Assembly: GCA_025094145.1 (NCBI GenBank)
Contig: JALLLS010000001.1
Location: 744,001 to 808,000, forward strand
Direction of reading: 5' to 3'
Length of the DNA stretch: 64,000 nucleotides
Source of the DNA: Spinellus fusiger
Lineage: Eukaryota > Mucoromycota > Mucoromycetes > Mucorales > Phycomycetaceae
How positions within the stretch are numbered: the stretch's first letter is position 1; every line of letters begins with the position of its first letter. Both the position numbers and the translations under genes were made by a program. Under the pieces are notes generated by a model. The model had not been told where the DNA came from. It did no database searches and saw only the letters and a program-made list of their open reading frames with translations. This document shows, in pieces, positions 23,678-35,671 of the stretch.

Positions 23678-23801
23678 TAATCTTTATTTAAGAACTAACA
23701 TGAATATATTTCACTTTTTTTGCTCCTTTTCAAATCTATGTCATTTCTAAACAATTGTATTTCAACTATTTCCTTTTATATCCTAAAGACCTCCTGGTGT
23801 G
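23467..23801 (+). ncRNA. Candidate omegaRNA scaffold at the 3' end of Fanzor copy B
   Basis: In OMEGA systems the guide RNA scaffold overlaps the 3' end of the nuclease gene and ends at the transposon terminus, with the guide read from flanking DNA. This interval has that position. It contains GGTCG-CCAC-CGACC (23552-23565), CCAC-ATCGAAA-GTGG (23622-23636), and TCC-TTCG-GGA (23639-23648), the last being a cUUCGg-type tetraloop. Bases 23467-23706 appear identical to copy C. Transcription cannot be seen from sequence; this is a hypothesis from position, conservation and pairing. Confidence 0.35.
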
Positions 23802-25380
23802 TAACGGACTGTCTATCTGATCTCGAAATAAAAAAAATCTATATTTTGAATCCCAAAAGTTTATCTTAGAGGTTTTGGTCAAACTATTGAACTTATTTAT
23901 TTCATTATTGTGGTCACTTTTCATAAAAAGATATTGTGTTTGTAGTAGACTGTTTACCTTCTTTTTATGGGAAATGACTTCACAACAAGTTTCTGAGAAT
24001 TCATTATTTTGCTTCAAATGGATAGTCGATGGACAGTCTGTTGGAGATGCGCTTACAGCTCAAACTAAAACACATTTAAGCATCTTTAGGTTTACTTGAA
24101 AAGAACAATTTAGAAGAGAATCTTATATATCATTAAAAAACATATAAAAGAAGACTGTGAGGCTGAAAATAGATATAAATCTATTTGGCAAGCTACTTTA
24201 GCAGATCATTTCAATGTTTAAAAACAGTTCTTTCATAATGGTAATAAAGTACATCCTAACAATCTTCATATCAAAATATACTAGGGTTGCATTGCATGGA
24301 AAACATTTGTTACTACTGTGTTATTGTTTAAGAAAACAGTAATGAACCACTTTTATTTATAATGATATAAAAAACTATATCATAAATTTGAACCATAGCA
24401 ACCTGTTTTACTGTAGTGGGCTTATCTTCTAGCAGCCATTCGGGCTAACATCAAAGAATTTTCATAGAGAGGATTGGTATTTGAGAATTTTAGTACACCA
24501 AATATGGAGTTAAAAAGCAGGCAAACTTAAAACTTAAAACTTAAAATTTTCATTATCAAGGTCTGAGCTTATGTTTAGGCTACATAAAAGCTTACTTTAC
24601 CCCTTTAAACCTGTATTCAGCAATAAAACATGTAAATATAATGTGTTTCTTTGTCATCTTTCACTACAATATAGACTCGATATATTGTCTTTTAAAAGCA
24701 GAATTATGTTCAATATCATCATCACCAAATGCTTCTATATTGATACAGTTCATTTTGAACAATCTGTATTGAACAGTCTTGATGAGGATAACCTGTACAC
24801 CCAACTTGGTAGAGACAGTCGTTTGCATACACTTTACAACAGTCAACGACTAGATATATTATCTCTCGATAAAGATCTATGTAGAAATATCTTCAGATTC
24901 ACTTATGAAATAAACATCATTTTTGGAGGAGTTGGTTTCCCAGAATCAATGCTGTTCAGGGAACATACACATCATGATTTCTCATGGAATACTGTTGATG
25001 CATCTGCAATAATGCTTCGTTAGTTATCTTACTCTTCTATATTTGTAAATTTAAGCCTACTTTTTGATTTCAATGAACTGATATTATGAACTATACTCAA
25101 CACAATAATCAAAAAGATACATTGCAAATGCAAAAATGGAATCAGATACAACAAATGACACCTCAACTCTTTCAACTTGAAAGTATTTATCGACGGCACT
25201 ACAGTGGCTTTCAAAATAATAAGGAAGATTTTTCATGTCCCGGTATGCTTCTGTAATAAGAAATACTTATTCTTTGTAATAAAAATACACAGTAAACACA
25301 CATTAAACACACAGTAGAGACTTTTAAATTGGATGAGGTATAAAGAAGGTCAGCAGGATAATAAATACAGGTTTATTGGG
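23802..25380. other. Region without supported genes
   Basis: AT-rich DNA with one 150-codon open frame (24571-25023) that has no recognisable domain and no conserved motif; I do not call it. Nothing resembling tRNA or rRNA was seen. Confidence 0.4.
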
Positions 25381-25384
25381 TGGA

Positions 25385-26498
25385 AACCCTTAATATTTGG
25401 TGTTTCTATCCTTGACCTTTATAACAGCCCTACATCTCCAATGCATGCTGGCAATGAGGGTGTCTGTAGTGTCCTTGGGAATATTCTCTCATTCTTCTAA
25501 CAAGAGCACCTCCAAATATTGAAGAGTGCTTGATGGAGTCATATTTTTTCTGATGGCTCTGTCCAGCTTTTCTCATAGATGTTCTATGGGGTTGAGGTCG
25601 GGGCTTTGTGAGGGCCACCCCTCCATAGTGGCAATGCTCTCATTTGCCTTCCACAACCTGGACTCTTTGCTTCTATGACAGCTAGTATTGTCCTTTTGAA
25701 GAACTTAACATACCACTGGATTCATTACCATGAGTTGAGGCAGCTCAGGGTAGTATTTGTCCTTTAAGATCTCAATGTATCTTCTACTGTCTATACTGCC
25801 CTTCATAGGCACCAACCTTCCAACACCTTCACCAGAGAAAGAACCCCATACCATTACACTACCACCACCAAACTTCATGGTGGGCTTGATGTTCTTTGGG
25901 AGCAGCCCTTCCTTTTTTCTTTGCACCACTCTGTTGTGGGTGTTGGTCTTCATCAGTTGATACTTTGACTCATTGGACCAGATGACTGTCATCCAGTCTT
26001 CCTCAGTCCAATGAAGGTGGGTCTTGGCCCAAGCAAGTCTCAACTTCTTGTGTTTAATAGTGAGAGAAGGTTTCTTAACCACCCTGAAAGAAAACAGGTT
26101 AATCTTCTTTATCAATTTTCTAAAAGTGTTCATGAACACTTGGGTAGTCATCTGCTTGCGAAGCTGATCCATTGTCTAGAATGAATCCCTTTCCACTTTG
26201 CGACTGACATTTCTCTCTTTCCTCCCATTAAGAATGGACTTGCACCTAGTGCTCTTCTTGGCCTTGAAGCAGCTAGTTTCCATGTATCTCTTTACGATAA
26301 GGGAAACAGACTTCTTACTAACTCCAAACCTAGCAGAAATGGCAACCTGGCTGGTTCCATTTACGGTGGCCTCGTGAGCAATGAGGCATCGAGTGAAGTC
26401 ATCTATATTCTTCTTTCTGTTCCCAAGAGGTTTTTTGGTGTGTTTGGTGGTGTTAGATGAGGTAGACATTAGAGTGAAAAAGCGATAAATGAAGAATG
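25385..26498 (-). pseudogene. Tc1-like DDE transposase, nearly full length but interrupted
   Basis: Starting at the ATG near 26469, the frame begins MSTSSNTTKHTKKPLGNRKK and includes an HTH region (TSQVAISARFGVSKKSVSLI). After a stop near 26176, the catalytic domain continues: WMTVIWSNESKYQLMKTNTH, GGGSVMVWGSFSGEGVG, and, after another stop at about 25705, DNTSCHRSKES and SQSPDLNPIEHL. The first catalytic residue reads WSNES where WSDES is usual. Terminal repeats were not confidently located. A solo LTR sits 30 bp upstream of the transposase start. Confidence 0.85.
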
Positions 26499-26987
26499 TG
26501 TAGAATAGGTGACGTCTCTCCACCTATTCGAATGAATGGCTTTGACGAAGGAGGAAAAGAGTGTTGTTGCTAAAATAGCTAGAAGGAAGAAGGGTTTCAG
26601 ATGAAAAGAATATAAAATAGCAAAGTCTACAATTGAAATAAAAGGAGAAAAAGTGAACAAAAAGTCTTGGATTCGGAATACGGGTAGTGTAAACCAAAGG
26701 TCAAGTATAGTTGTTGGTTCTTGTTCTATTACTGTTTGTTCCCTTGTTTGTCCGTTTCGTTGGTCCTTCGTTTGGAAGGATACCTGTTTCTGTTCGTTGT
26801 AGTACCCAAGGCCCGCTACCAGAGGACCTCCCCCAGACCGTCGTTTCTATACTTTCTCGTAGCCTTAAAGAATCTAGTTCCCCACTCCCCATACCAGAGC
26901 ACCCCCTTATCTATCAATAAAAGAGCAGCCAGCCTTTCCCCGAGGTCCTGCGTGTCTCAAGGATTACCCTTTGCCCAAAAACATACA
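26499..26987. repeat. Solo LTR, copy 1, with AATG target duplication
   Basis: The repeat begins TGTAGAATAGGTGA and ends ACATACA (TG...CA). It is flanked on both sides by the same four bases, AATG (26495-26498 and 26988-26991). It is clearly related along its length to 29152-29644. An internal TATAAAATAG and a CAATAAAAG near the end could be the LTR promoter and poly-A signal. No internal retroelement sequence adjoins it. Confidence 0.85.
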
Positions 26988-27295
26988 AATGTTTAATTAA
27001 AAAAAAATTCAAGGGTAAAATTATAGTCTGAATTTGAAATCTTCCTTATTATTTTGAAACCCATTGTATTAATGCAATTTGTAGACAAGATGAGCATCAA
27101 GAATCTGTGTATAATGATTAAATAAATAAAGGACATGGCATTAAGTACTAAGCCATTGTTTGTTCTGATGGAATCACAGTGAGCCTATGTGGTTAATTTA
27201 CTACTATAATTCATTATCAGAATATGTTAGATAGCAGTGCCATATTAAATGAAATAATGAAACATTTAAACTGTCATGAAACTGGTGGCAAGATA

Positions 27296-27600
27296 TAGTC
27301 ACACCCAATTGAATTTAATACTTTTGAAAAATAAATATCAGGACAAAATATTTAGTACATGTTCAACATCAAATAAAAACACTATACATATGATCTAGAA
27401 GCTTCAAACTTAAGCATACCAAAGATCAACATCTTTATTGATCGAAAATAAAATAATAATAATACAGTTAATATTATGTATGGTCACCTTTGGCATCAAT
27501 GACTGTCTGACATATCTCTCCTATGCTGGCAATGAGGCTGTCTGCCACTTCCTTTGATACTTTACCCCATTCCGGCACTCTGATGGACTCAAAATTTTGT
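27296..27600 (-). mobile_element. Terminal fragment of a Tc1/mariner element
   Basis: The sequence around gtcacacccaattgaattta matches, in reverse complement, the end of the Tc1 relic at 31500-33010 (gagccacactcaactgaatt). The following bases up to about 27600 correspond to the C-terminal end of the same transposase family. It abuts the 3' end of the methyltransferase gene. Confidence 0.6.
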
Positions 27601-27655
27601 TTAGTAGAATAATAATGAGAAATATAAAAATACCAGATTCTTTTGTCCCATCACT

Positions 27656-28834
27656 TTATTTACGACAAATCAAAAAACTACACCAAATATTCTCTTCATT
27701 TTTAGCAACTTTACTTTTAATGTATTGTTCGGAATATGATCTATACTCAGACACTTGAATCCCAAGTCTAGGACCTGTTTTATATAGCATTACTTCGTAG
27801 GTGAGCTCCCAAAATCTTTTATACAAGGCCATGACATGAGTGTTATCGCCTGTTACAATCATTTTAGCCATTTATTTTAGCAACATAGATAATGTATAAT
27901 ACTATACATACCAAAAAAAATATGACGTTGGTCTTCTTGAACTATTTTCATTCCAGAGCTATTAGCATATTCTGAAAAGTTGTGAACGATCATCGGGTCT
28001 TGACCAATTTCGGTTGTGAAATCAAATACTAACCCAATGACTCATTAATGCTCGTGTTTATATATACAATCATCATGCTTGAACTTACAGGCCCTATTAC
28101 AGCTACTACAATCTTCAAGGTCATTTGGCTGGAAAAATACAAGACAGCAAGACAATATAAGTAAAGATATGTATCCAAGTTAAAATATAATACCATATGC
28201 TGAGCCTCTATGATTTGAGCACAACCTTGGGGTTTAAGCAGACGACAAATTTCTTTCAGTGCTATATACCACTCATCTACACTTAGTGCATAGACCAAAT
28301 GACGCATATTTATAAAGTCAAAGCTTTGATCGGGGTACTTGAGACCTTTGACGATATTTCCAAACTCATGTGACATTGGAGGCCCTGTAATCTGGAATTG
28401 TACCAGAGATATCAACACCGACATACTTTGCATCAGGGAACTCTTTGTTCATCTCCTATTAATGCCGATTATTTATTGATTCAGTAGTAGAGTGATTTTG
28501 ATTTTATGTATCTCACCATAAGCCAGCTTCCTGAACCATATCCAATGTCCAAAACCATTGTACCCTCTTTAAAAGAGACAATTTCACGAGACATACTCAT
28601 AATATTTCTGAAAATTATTAGAATAATAGAACACTCACTCACACAAACCCTCCATATGCCTTTTGATTGCATTTGTTCAACTAGATATTGATAAAAAAAA
28701 TTAATTGAGTTAGTTTTCAAGCGACTTACAAGAGTCAGTCTTTCTTGATCAGTGCCAGGTGGAGGAAGCCAATAAGCTGTGCCTTGATGTATTTCTTGAC
28801 TATTTATTTTAGTTGAGTAAGTACCCGCAGACAT
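27656..28834 (-). pseudogene. SAM-dependent methyltransferase, probably frameshifted
   Basis: Starting at 28834 (MSAGTYSTKINSQEIHQG then AYWLPPP), short GT-AG introns join segments that read EGTMVLDIGYGSGSWLM, the glycine-rich SAM-binding loop, then FPDAKYVGVDIS, the acidic end of beta-2. After a one-base change of frame between about 28365 and 28400, GNIVKGLKYPDQSFDFINMR and EWYIALKEICRLLKPQG follow, as in the class I methyltransferases common in Mucoromycota. Further exons reach YKRFWELTYEVMLYKTG and a stop at 27656. Without the frame break it would be intact, so a sequencing error is possible. Substrate unknown. Confidence 0.7.
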
Positions 28835-29151
28835 TTTTATTGATTATTTTAATAATGTTTGTCTGCTTATATACTTTTCAAGAATTATACTACAATTTAT
28901 ATACATATATTAATGTACAATGCAGATACCCTGCTAGTGATTGAGTGGTACATTATAAAAACAGTGGTTTTCTCATAATACCAAATATTGATTGTGTCAA
29001 TATTACTCTGAATAAAAATATGCTACCACTCAAAATGTTTATAATGCAAAGAATAAATTTACAGGGTCTGGACTTATTCTTATAACAACTAATCAGTCTT
29101 ATTTTATAGAATGATATGAAACAAATTAATAGTATGCAAAAATAGACTATT

Positions 29152-29644
29152 TGTAGAATAGGTGAATAGATGTCACCTATTCGCATGGATGGCTGTGACG
29201 AAGGAGGAAAATAGTGAAGTTGCTAAAATAGCTAGAAGGAAGAAAGGTTTCAGATAGAAAGCCTATATAATAGCAAACTCTACAATTGAAATAAAAATAG
29301 AAGAAGTCAATACAAATACCTGGAATCCATAAGTAGGGTAGTTTAGGCCCAAGGATAAGTTAAGTTGTTGGTTCTTGCTCTGGTTCCTGTTTGTTCTCTT
29401 GTTTGTTCGTTTCGGTTGTCCGTTCATAAAAGAAGTCTCCGTTACCTGTTCTTTCGTTCCTCCCCAGATCTGCTCCCAGAGTGTCCCTTCCAGACCGCTA
29501 CAACCATAGTCCCCGCAGCCATAAGAACCAAGTTCCCCCTACACACCACACAAGATCTCACCCAACCCCTACATATACAAGAGCAGCTAGCCTTTCCCTG
29601 AGGTCCTGCGTGTCTCAAGACGAACCCCGTTGCCCGAACATGCA
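29152..29644. repeat. Solo LTR, copy 2, with TATT target duplication
   Basis: The same family as 26499-26987: starts TGTAGAATAGGTGA and ends ACATGCA, flanked on both sides by TATT (29148-29151 and 29645-29648). The copies differ at many positions and by small indels, so they are independent, fairly old insertions and not a recent duplication. The two are 2.2 kb apart with unrelated target duplications, which argues against their being the two ends of one element. Confidence 0.85.
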
Positions 29645-29648
29645 TATT

Positions 29649-30047
29649 CACGAATAGTATTTTTTATACTAACAATATCTAGTACATGTGATTTGTCTCA
29701 GAATGATATTTTACTTGCCTGACAATAGAATGAATAATCCTATATTGCATTAAACATACTATATTTCTATAACAAGAGCTATATGGACTTTTTTCTAAAA
29801 GTTTGCCAATAATTTATGAAAATAAAAGTGTATTTTAATTATTACCCTGATATCTCAGTCTCATTTATGAATCAGACATGGGGCTTCTGTCAGTATTAAG
29901 TCAAATAGTGTATTATTATTTTTTATTTCTTTCACTGTCATTGAATACCCTTTCATTTATTTATAAACTTGGTGTAAGTTAAGTTTTTCATAGAAATAAC
30001 TGTCAGAAATTCAAATATATGTACAGTGGGGGAGGCAATAAATTGGC

Positions 30048-30080
<33 letters not shown>

Positions 30081-30173
30081 GAAATTCGATATGTTTTATA
30101 CCTTACATAGGAGACACTTGTAGCAGTTTTCTTCCTTTCTTCTTAATAAAAGTATATTCATATTTAATTTATA
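29649..30173. other. Region without genes; short ATT microsatellite
   Basis: AT-rich DNA containing an (ATT)n run at about 30047-30080. It may include the left terminal region of the following Tc1 element (tacagtgggggaggcaataa near 30021), but I could not find a matching right terminus. Confidence 0.4.
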
Positions 30174-31178
30174 ATGCAACTAACAGACGATCAAAAACTT
30201 ACTATTGTTAATTTTTGACAAGCAAACATGAAAGTAAAAGAAGTAGCTGAAAGAACTTGAGTAAAGCTGCGAGCAATCTACAATGTTTTAAATCAACAAA
30301 AGACAAGAAGAACCACCAAATGCAAAAGAGGTTCGAGAGGACCCAAAACATTCAATGAAAGAAGAATAAGATACCTTTTGAACGTTGTTGGCAATAACAG
30401 ACGATTGACTTTAAGTGGGATAGTTGCAGCAATACTCGAAGAATACAGCAAGCACACTGTTAGACGTGTACTGCATAAAGAGGGTGTATTTAGCCGAGTG
30501 GCAAAGAAGAAGCCTTTTTTGAATGAAACACATCAAGAAAGAAGACTCAAGTTTGCCAAATAGCATCTCTACTGGACTGTTGATATGTGGAAAAAAGTAA
30601 TATGGACTGACGAAAGTAGTTTCGAAATTGGCAAAAACAGTCGAGTGGTTCACGTTTGGCGTAAGGATGGAGAAGCCTATAAAAAAGATTGTCTTGTTTT
30701 CACATTCAATAGCGGAAGATTCTCAGTTATGGTCTGGGGAGCCATTCGTCACGGTGAGAAGTCGGAGCTAGTGATGCTTGAGAAGGATGAACGAAAGGCT
30801 GTTGATTTTGTCAAGAAAGTCTATGAAGAGTCATTGTTACGTTTCTGGGGTCTAGAGTGCCACCTGATATTGATGGAAGATGGAGCACCCATTCACAAAA
30901 TTATTTTAGCAAGTGATTGGAAAAGAGAAATAGGAATTGGTAGTTTCGAGTGGTCTTCTCAATCACCCGATCTGAACCCCACTGAGAACCTTTGGATGCA
31001 AATGAAAGACAAAGTCCAAGAGAGATGCAATGGTTCTGTTAAGATGGACAAGTTCAAAACTATTATACAAGAAGCCTGGGATTCGTTTGAGCCAAAAACA
31101 TGGAATTCTTTGATTGAGTCAATGCCAGCACGAATGCAAGAAGTCATCAAGAACATGGGTGGGAGTACCCATTATTAA
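30174..31178 (+). pseudogene. Tc1-like DDE transposase with three in-frame stops
   Basis: One reading frame runs from the ATG at 30174 (MQLTDDQKLTIVNF) to 31178 without a frameshift and is broken only by three in-frame stop codons, two near the N-terminus and one after RRLKFAK near 30558. The catalytic core is complete: KVIWTDESSFEIGKNSR, RFSVMVWGAIRHGEKSEL, LILMEDGAPIHKIIL and SSQSPDLNPTENLWMQMKD give a DD34E-type triad. This is the best-preserved transposase in the window. Confidence 0.9.
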
Positions 31179-31499
31179 AGCTACATTTGTAATGGTTTTA
31201 AAAAATTAAATGTAAAATTAAATTACATATGCGTATTCTAAAGCCTTTCTTTAACATAATATGGGCTTTATTACAGTAGAAAATACATTGTATTTCTCTT
31301 GATACAAGAATAACACTGTATTGATCATATGAAATCTATCGGATTTTTTTTAAAAAAAAATTGCCATTTTTCCTGTCACATACAGTTAAAATTTAATACT
31401 TATAGAAAATTTAATATAAAAAAAATTTTTTTTTTTGTATAAAACTCTCTTTCTTTTCAAATATTATTAAAAAAAACAATATTGATGATAGATCATCAG

Positions 31500-33010
31500 A
31501 AACTCAAATCCTTGGAGAATATAAAAAAGTAACAGATAGAAGATGATGAGATATCTATTACCTGTTAAGGACTCATTTAAAGTTGACTGTCATTGCGAGC
31601 GTAGTTAAGATGAAAACACCTACAGTTCAAAATAGTATTTGAAATATCAAAAAACATGAATCACTATTACGTTTCAAGTCATAGAAAATTTTAAAAATTA
31701 ATGAGAGACCTCAAACACCTGGAAATTGTTATAAGAAAGGATCCATTTGTCTCTGTAAGGGACCATTGGGAACAGGTAGGAAGAAGGTACTAGGTGTTGT
31801 GCAAATAAGACAAGATATGGTAGATAGTATAGGCTGATAACAGATATCAGAATACAGATTTATTTATGACAATTAGATGAGTATTTGTACTAATGTCTTT
31901 AAGCTACTATCTACTTGCTAAGTATGAAATGCTATATGAAAATAAAAGAGTGGATGATCAGTGACATAGAAGTGATGCAAATAAAGGAGTGGTATTGATG
32001 ACAGGGAAAATTGTGTAAATATAGGAGTGTTCATATTAGGTCATCACAGTCTCGTACAATCAACTGAAATTATAAATGTTGAAGTTTGAAGTTGATATAT
32101 GCAGAAGCATCATTATCAGTTACTTTAAGCAGTTAGGGTTCGGATCTTTTTCTCCAGCTCATAAGCCAGTCTTCACTTTAAAACACAGAGAAATGGCTTT
32201 GTTAGGCTAAGGAACATGTCAATTGAGCGAGTGATCAATGAATAGGTATCATAGAGTCTGATAAGCCAAGGTACACCATGAAAAGAGAACGATGATGGTG
32301 CTCATGTCATCAGAAAAGTTGGAAAAAAGTATGATCCTAATCTTAGTGTTCCTACAAAGAAGTCTAGTAGCGGTGGGTTCATGCTTTAGAGCTGTTTTGG
32401 GGCAGATATACTTGACTCATTGGTCTTTATTGATGGCACTGTAAACCAAGATAAATATATCAATAATTTGGCTAATGTGTTCCATTCTTGGTTCATGGGA
32501 TTGCATCAGAAAGAGGATAGGGAGTCTCTGTTACAAAAAGATGGTGTTAGCTGTCATACTGGGGCCTATGACAGAGGGTGGAAAAAGATGTATCAAATTA
32601 GGGATTATGAGTACTGGCCTGCACAAGACTCTGAACTGAACCCAATTGAACACAGCCAGTAGACCTTGGAAAAACTAATTGAAGAAAAAATAGCATTTAT
32701 TACCAATGTAGAAATTTTCAAAACTCTAATTGCAGAAGAGAGAGAATTAATAAACTTGAATAACAATGAGTTCAAAGTATGACGGACAGATTCCAGGCAG
32801 TCATTGATGTCAAAGAAGACCATACAAAGCATTATCTGTATTATTTTCCTATTTTCAATAAATAAAGATACTGAAATCTGTTATGTTGAATTTTAGAAGT
32901 CCTAGATCAAATGTAAAGTGCTTTATTTGACGTTGAACATGTCCTATCTATTTTATCCTGAAATTTATTTTCAAAAGCATTAAATTCAGTTGAGTGTGGC
33001 TCTATTTACT
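31500..33010 (+). pseudogene. Heavily decayed Tc1/mariner element
   Basis: Readable transposase pieces are MKTPTVQNSI (N-terminal HTH), KKSSSGGFML, LLQKDGVSCHTGAYDRGWKK (second Asp) and YWPAQDSELNPIEHSQ (third site), with many stops and shifts between. The 3' end near 33010 matches the fragment at 27296-27600 in the opposite orientation, so both derive from one family. Confidence 0.75.
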
Positions 33011-35671
33011 AACAGTTATTACATACTATCACAATATTTTAAATAGTAATGTTCCTCACAATTTGGTTAACAGTATGCATGATATTTTTTTTATATAAAT
33101 AAAGTGAGAATATCAAGTGTATACAACTATTGAGATTATTATGATTTAATGGAGTGAAAAGCCTATCAATGATTCTCTTAGACCGTCGCTCACTATGGAC
33201 ATACATTTGGAATACTTAGTACTTAGACTGTCTCATAACATGCTGTTAACTCCATGAAGCTTTATTTTTATTTTTATTCTTTATCAAAGGTCTAATGAGA
33301 TAATTGAATGTTCAGGGAATTTATTTTATTTGTAAAACTATCTACTATAGTTATAATAAAATGCATTGATACAACTATAATTAGCTCTAGCATATTCTAA
33401 TAAAAATTGTACTTAATCTCTTTCGTTATTACACTAGTGTTCCTTTGACTACAATTCATTTTAGAATTATCTCTTTGGGAAGATTCAATTTCTAGTGCTT
33501 CAATGGCTTATGCATAGAGGGGTAAGACGTGTTGGACATAATAAATACCTCAGTTATGGTAGTATTGTTTTCCACTAGTCTCTAAAAAGGATCACGTGGA
33601 ATTTAATAGCAAGCGTTTTTCTCAACTACTTAAAAAGTCTTTTAAAATATCTACTTATTATATTTTATAGCAAAGATATTATATAAAAAGTATATTAATA
33701 AGAAATGAAAGTAATACTACCTCTTTTTTTTTAGTTATAGAAGTAGCCCAGAATTCCCAAATAATGGATTCCTGTTTCCTCTTACTTTACATATGACCTC
33801 AATAAAAAAATGAATAGTAGGTAGTAAGGAAATAAGGATTAGTGGCTTGGGAATTCAATGTCTTTTTGGTGGAAGGCTCATTGATTTATAATAAAGTATT
33901 TTTTTATTTTTTTTATTGATATATTAATGTAAATATTGGCTAAAACATTAACTTAATACTACAATAAAAAACTCATGGTTTGACTTTTTAAGAAACATAG
34001 TACAGAATACTATTTAAATCTTCAGACTATTAATGCATATGTGTAGATATTCATTTGACATCTGGTAAATTAAAATTGTTTATTAAAATTGTTTGACTTG
34101 ATAAAAAATACTTGACATCTTTTAATTAACAAACCTGTAGGTTGGTATTTATATTAATAATGAGGTTTTTTGTGTGAAGAAAAGTATGAATATATTAGGC
34201 AATAATATATATATCCTATAGAAATAATTTATTTACAAAAGAAATAGTTGAAAAGTAGAGCATTTATAATGAGTAAAAGAGAGTTTTAGACAATAATCCT
34301 GATTAGTTATAGACTAACCCTATTTATAATAAGCTCAACAGGTTTTGGTGGTAACTAATTAACTGTCCAATTTAAACTAAAGAAGATAAAATTAATTTGA
34401 ATGAGTACTTTGGTTTAACTTATCTCTTGGAGGAAATACATATATAAGAATAAGATAATCATTATTAAATTTTATCAAGCTCTATATGCATAAGAGTCCA
34501 AGCATCAATAACATAAGACAGCCAGTAGGAGAAAATCTGGGGATTCAGAATGTTATTAGAAACAACAAAAGAAAAGATAAAGGCTGTAAAAAAGGTTTGA
34601 TGTCTTATTTAGTAGTTTATATAACACTGCTTCAAACAAGTGAGAAAAGAGAGAAAATGAATAGCAGGTATAGGGGCAAATGCTTTATCCTACAAAACAT
34701 GCAGTTGTTGAATCATCATCATTTGACAGTCCTATATTGTCATTGGTCTGCCAAATATATATTCAAGGGGATATATTCTACAATAAATAACTTGTATTCT
34801 CCCTTGAGTTAATAACAGAGAAGCTAAAAATACTTTTAACCTTTCATTTAATTATATGTTAAAAAATGAATAAAGAGAAAAAAGTGTATAAGGAAATGTT
34901 CTAAAAGAGTTCAAAAAGTAGATAAAGCCATTAAAAAAACTAGCTTCAAATAATTTCCAGATGAATCTTATACACTTTTTATTTACTCAGAAAAGAAAAA
35001 CAGATATGATTCTGTAAGTTGGATGGTGTTTAAAATAGTTTTAACTCTTTCCAAGTGTTGTAGATTGATTTGTTGCTGGATTAAGAGTAAGTATATATTG
35101 ATCTCTTGAGTAGCTTTTTTGATAGTATGTAGAGTCAAAAACTATAGTAGATCAAGGGTGGCAATATAAATATAAAATACTATGTTTTTTATCTATTTTT
35201 TTTTTAAAATATAAATATATATATTATTTACAATGTTTCACTCTAATTATTATCTATGTTGTTACAATGAATATAAATATAAATAGTCTTTGATTAATAA
35301 AGATTGAAAACGTTGCTATGATTTATTTATACTACTGTATCGTTCTTAATAAACTTTTCATGTTTGTTTATTTCTTATTGTTCTTATGCTACCGTCACCA
35401 CTTTTCACTCATACGTTTTGCATACATCTTTGTACATCTCTTTTATTTCTTCTTGGTATTATTGACAACCAACCTCTCCTTTTCATTATGAAAGTCACTA
35501 TTATAATGAAAAATATATTATAATATTCTGTTTAAATTACTAATTGAAAAGAAACAGTATGTCTTGATACATTTAATCTTGCTTGGACAGGTTCACCCAC
35601 TCTACTTTCTACTCAACAGACACTGTCGCTGTTTAAAATCAGTATTGATTCATCCATGTTTTTCTTTTCTA
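33011..35671. other. AT-rich region without supported genes
   Basis: About 2.6 kb of strongly AT-rich DNA. One 108-codon open frame (34486-34812) shows no domain, no conserved motif and no splicing signals that extend it. No RNA gene was recognised. Confidence 0.45.

Larger units (their letters stand above)
22782..23801 (+). mobile_element. Fanzor-bearing inverted-repeat element, copy B (internally deleted)
   Basis: The left end is TA then CACACCAGGAGATTTTTCTGG; the right end finishes CTCCTGGTGTG followed by TA, so both termini and the TA duplication are intact. The first about 580 bp match the 5' non-coding part of copies A, C and D. They join directly, near 23366, to the 3' part found in copy C. 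Relative to copy C about 1.36 kb is missing, including the N-terminal and central Fanzor coding sequence. The 1,020-bp product looks like a MITE-like, non-autonomous derivative that kept the zinc ribbon/RuvC-III and 3' end. Confidence 0.85.

Noticed and set aside
24571..25023. 150-codon open frame in the transposon-rich region
   Set aside because: No recognisable motif, no splice extension, AT-driven composition; chance open frame or unrecognisable relic.
26495..29648. The two LTRs as the ends of one retrotransposon
   Set aside because: Their target duplications differ (AATG and TATT), and the DNA between them holds a methyltransferase gene and a Tc1 fragment, not gag-pol.
34486..34812. 108-codon open frame
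   Set aside because: No domain or conserved pattern, surrounded by AT-rich DNA without coding character.
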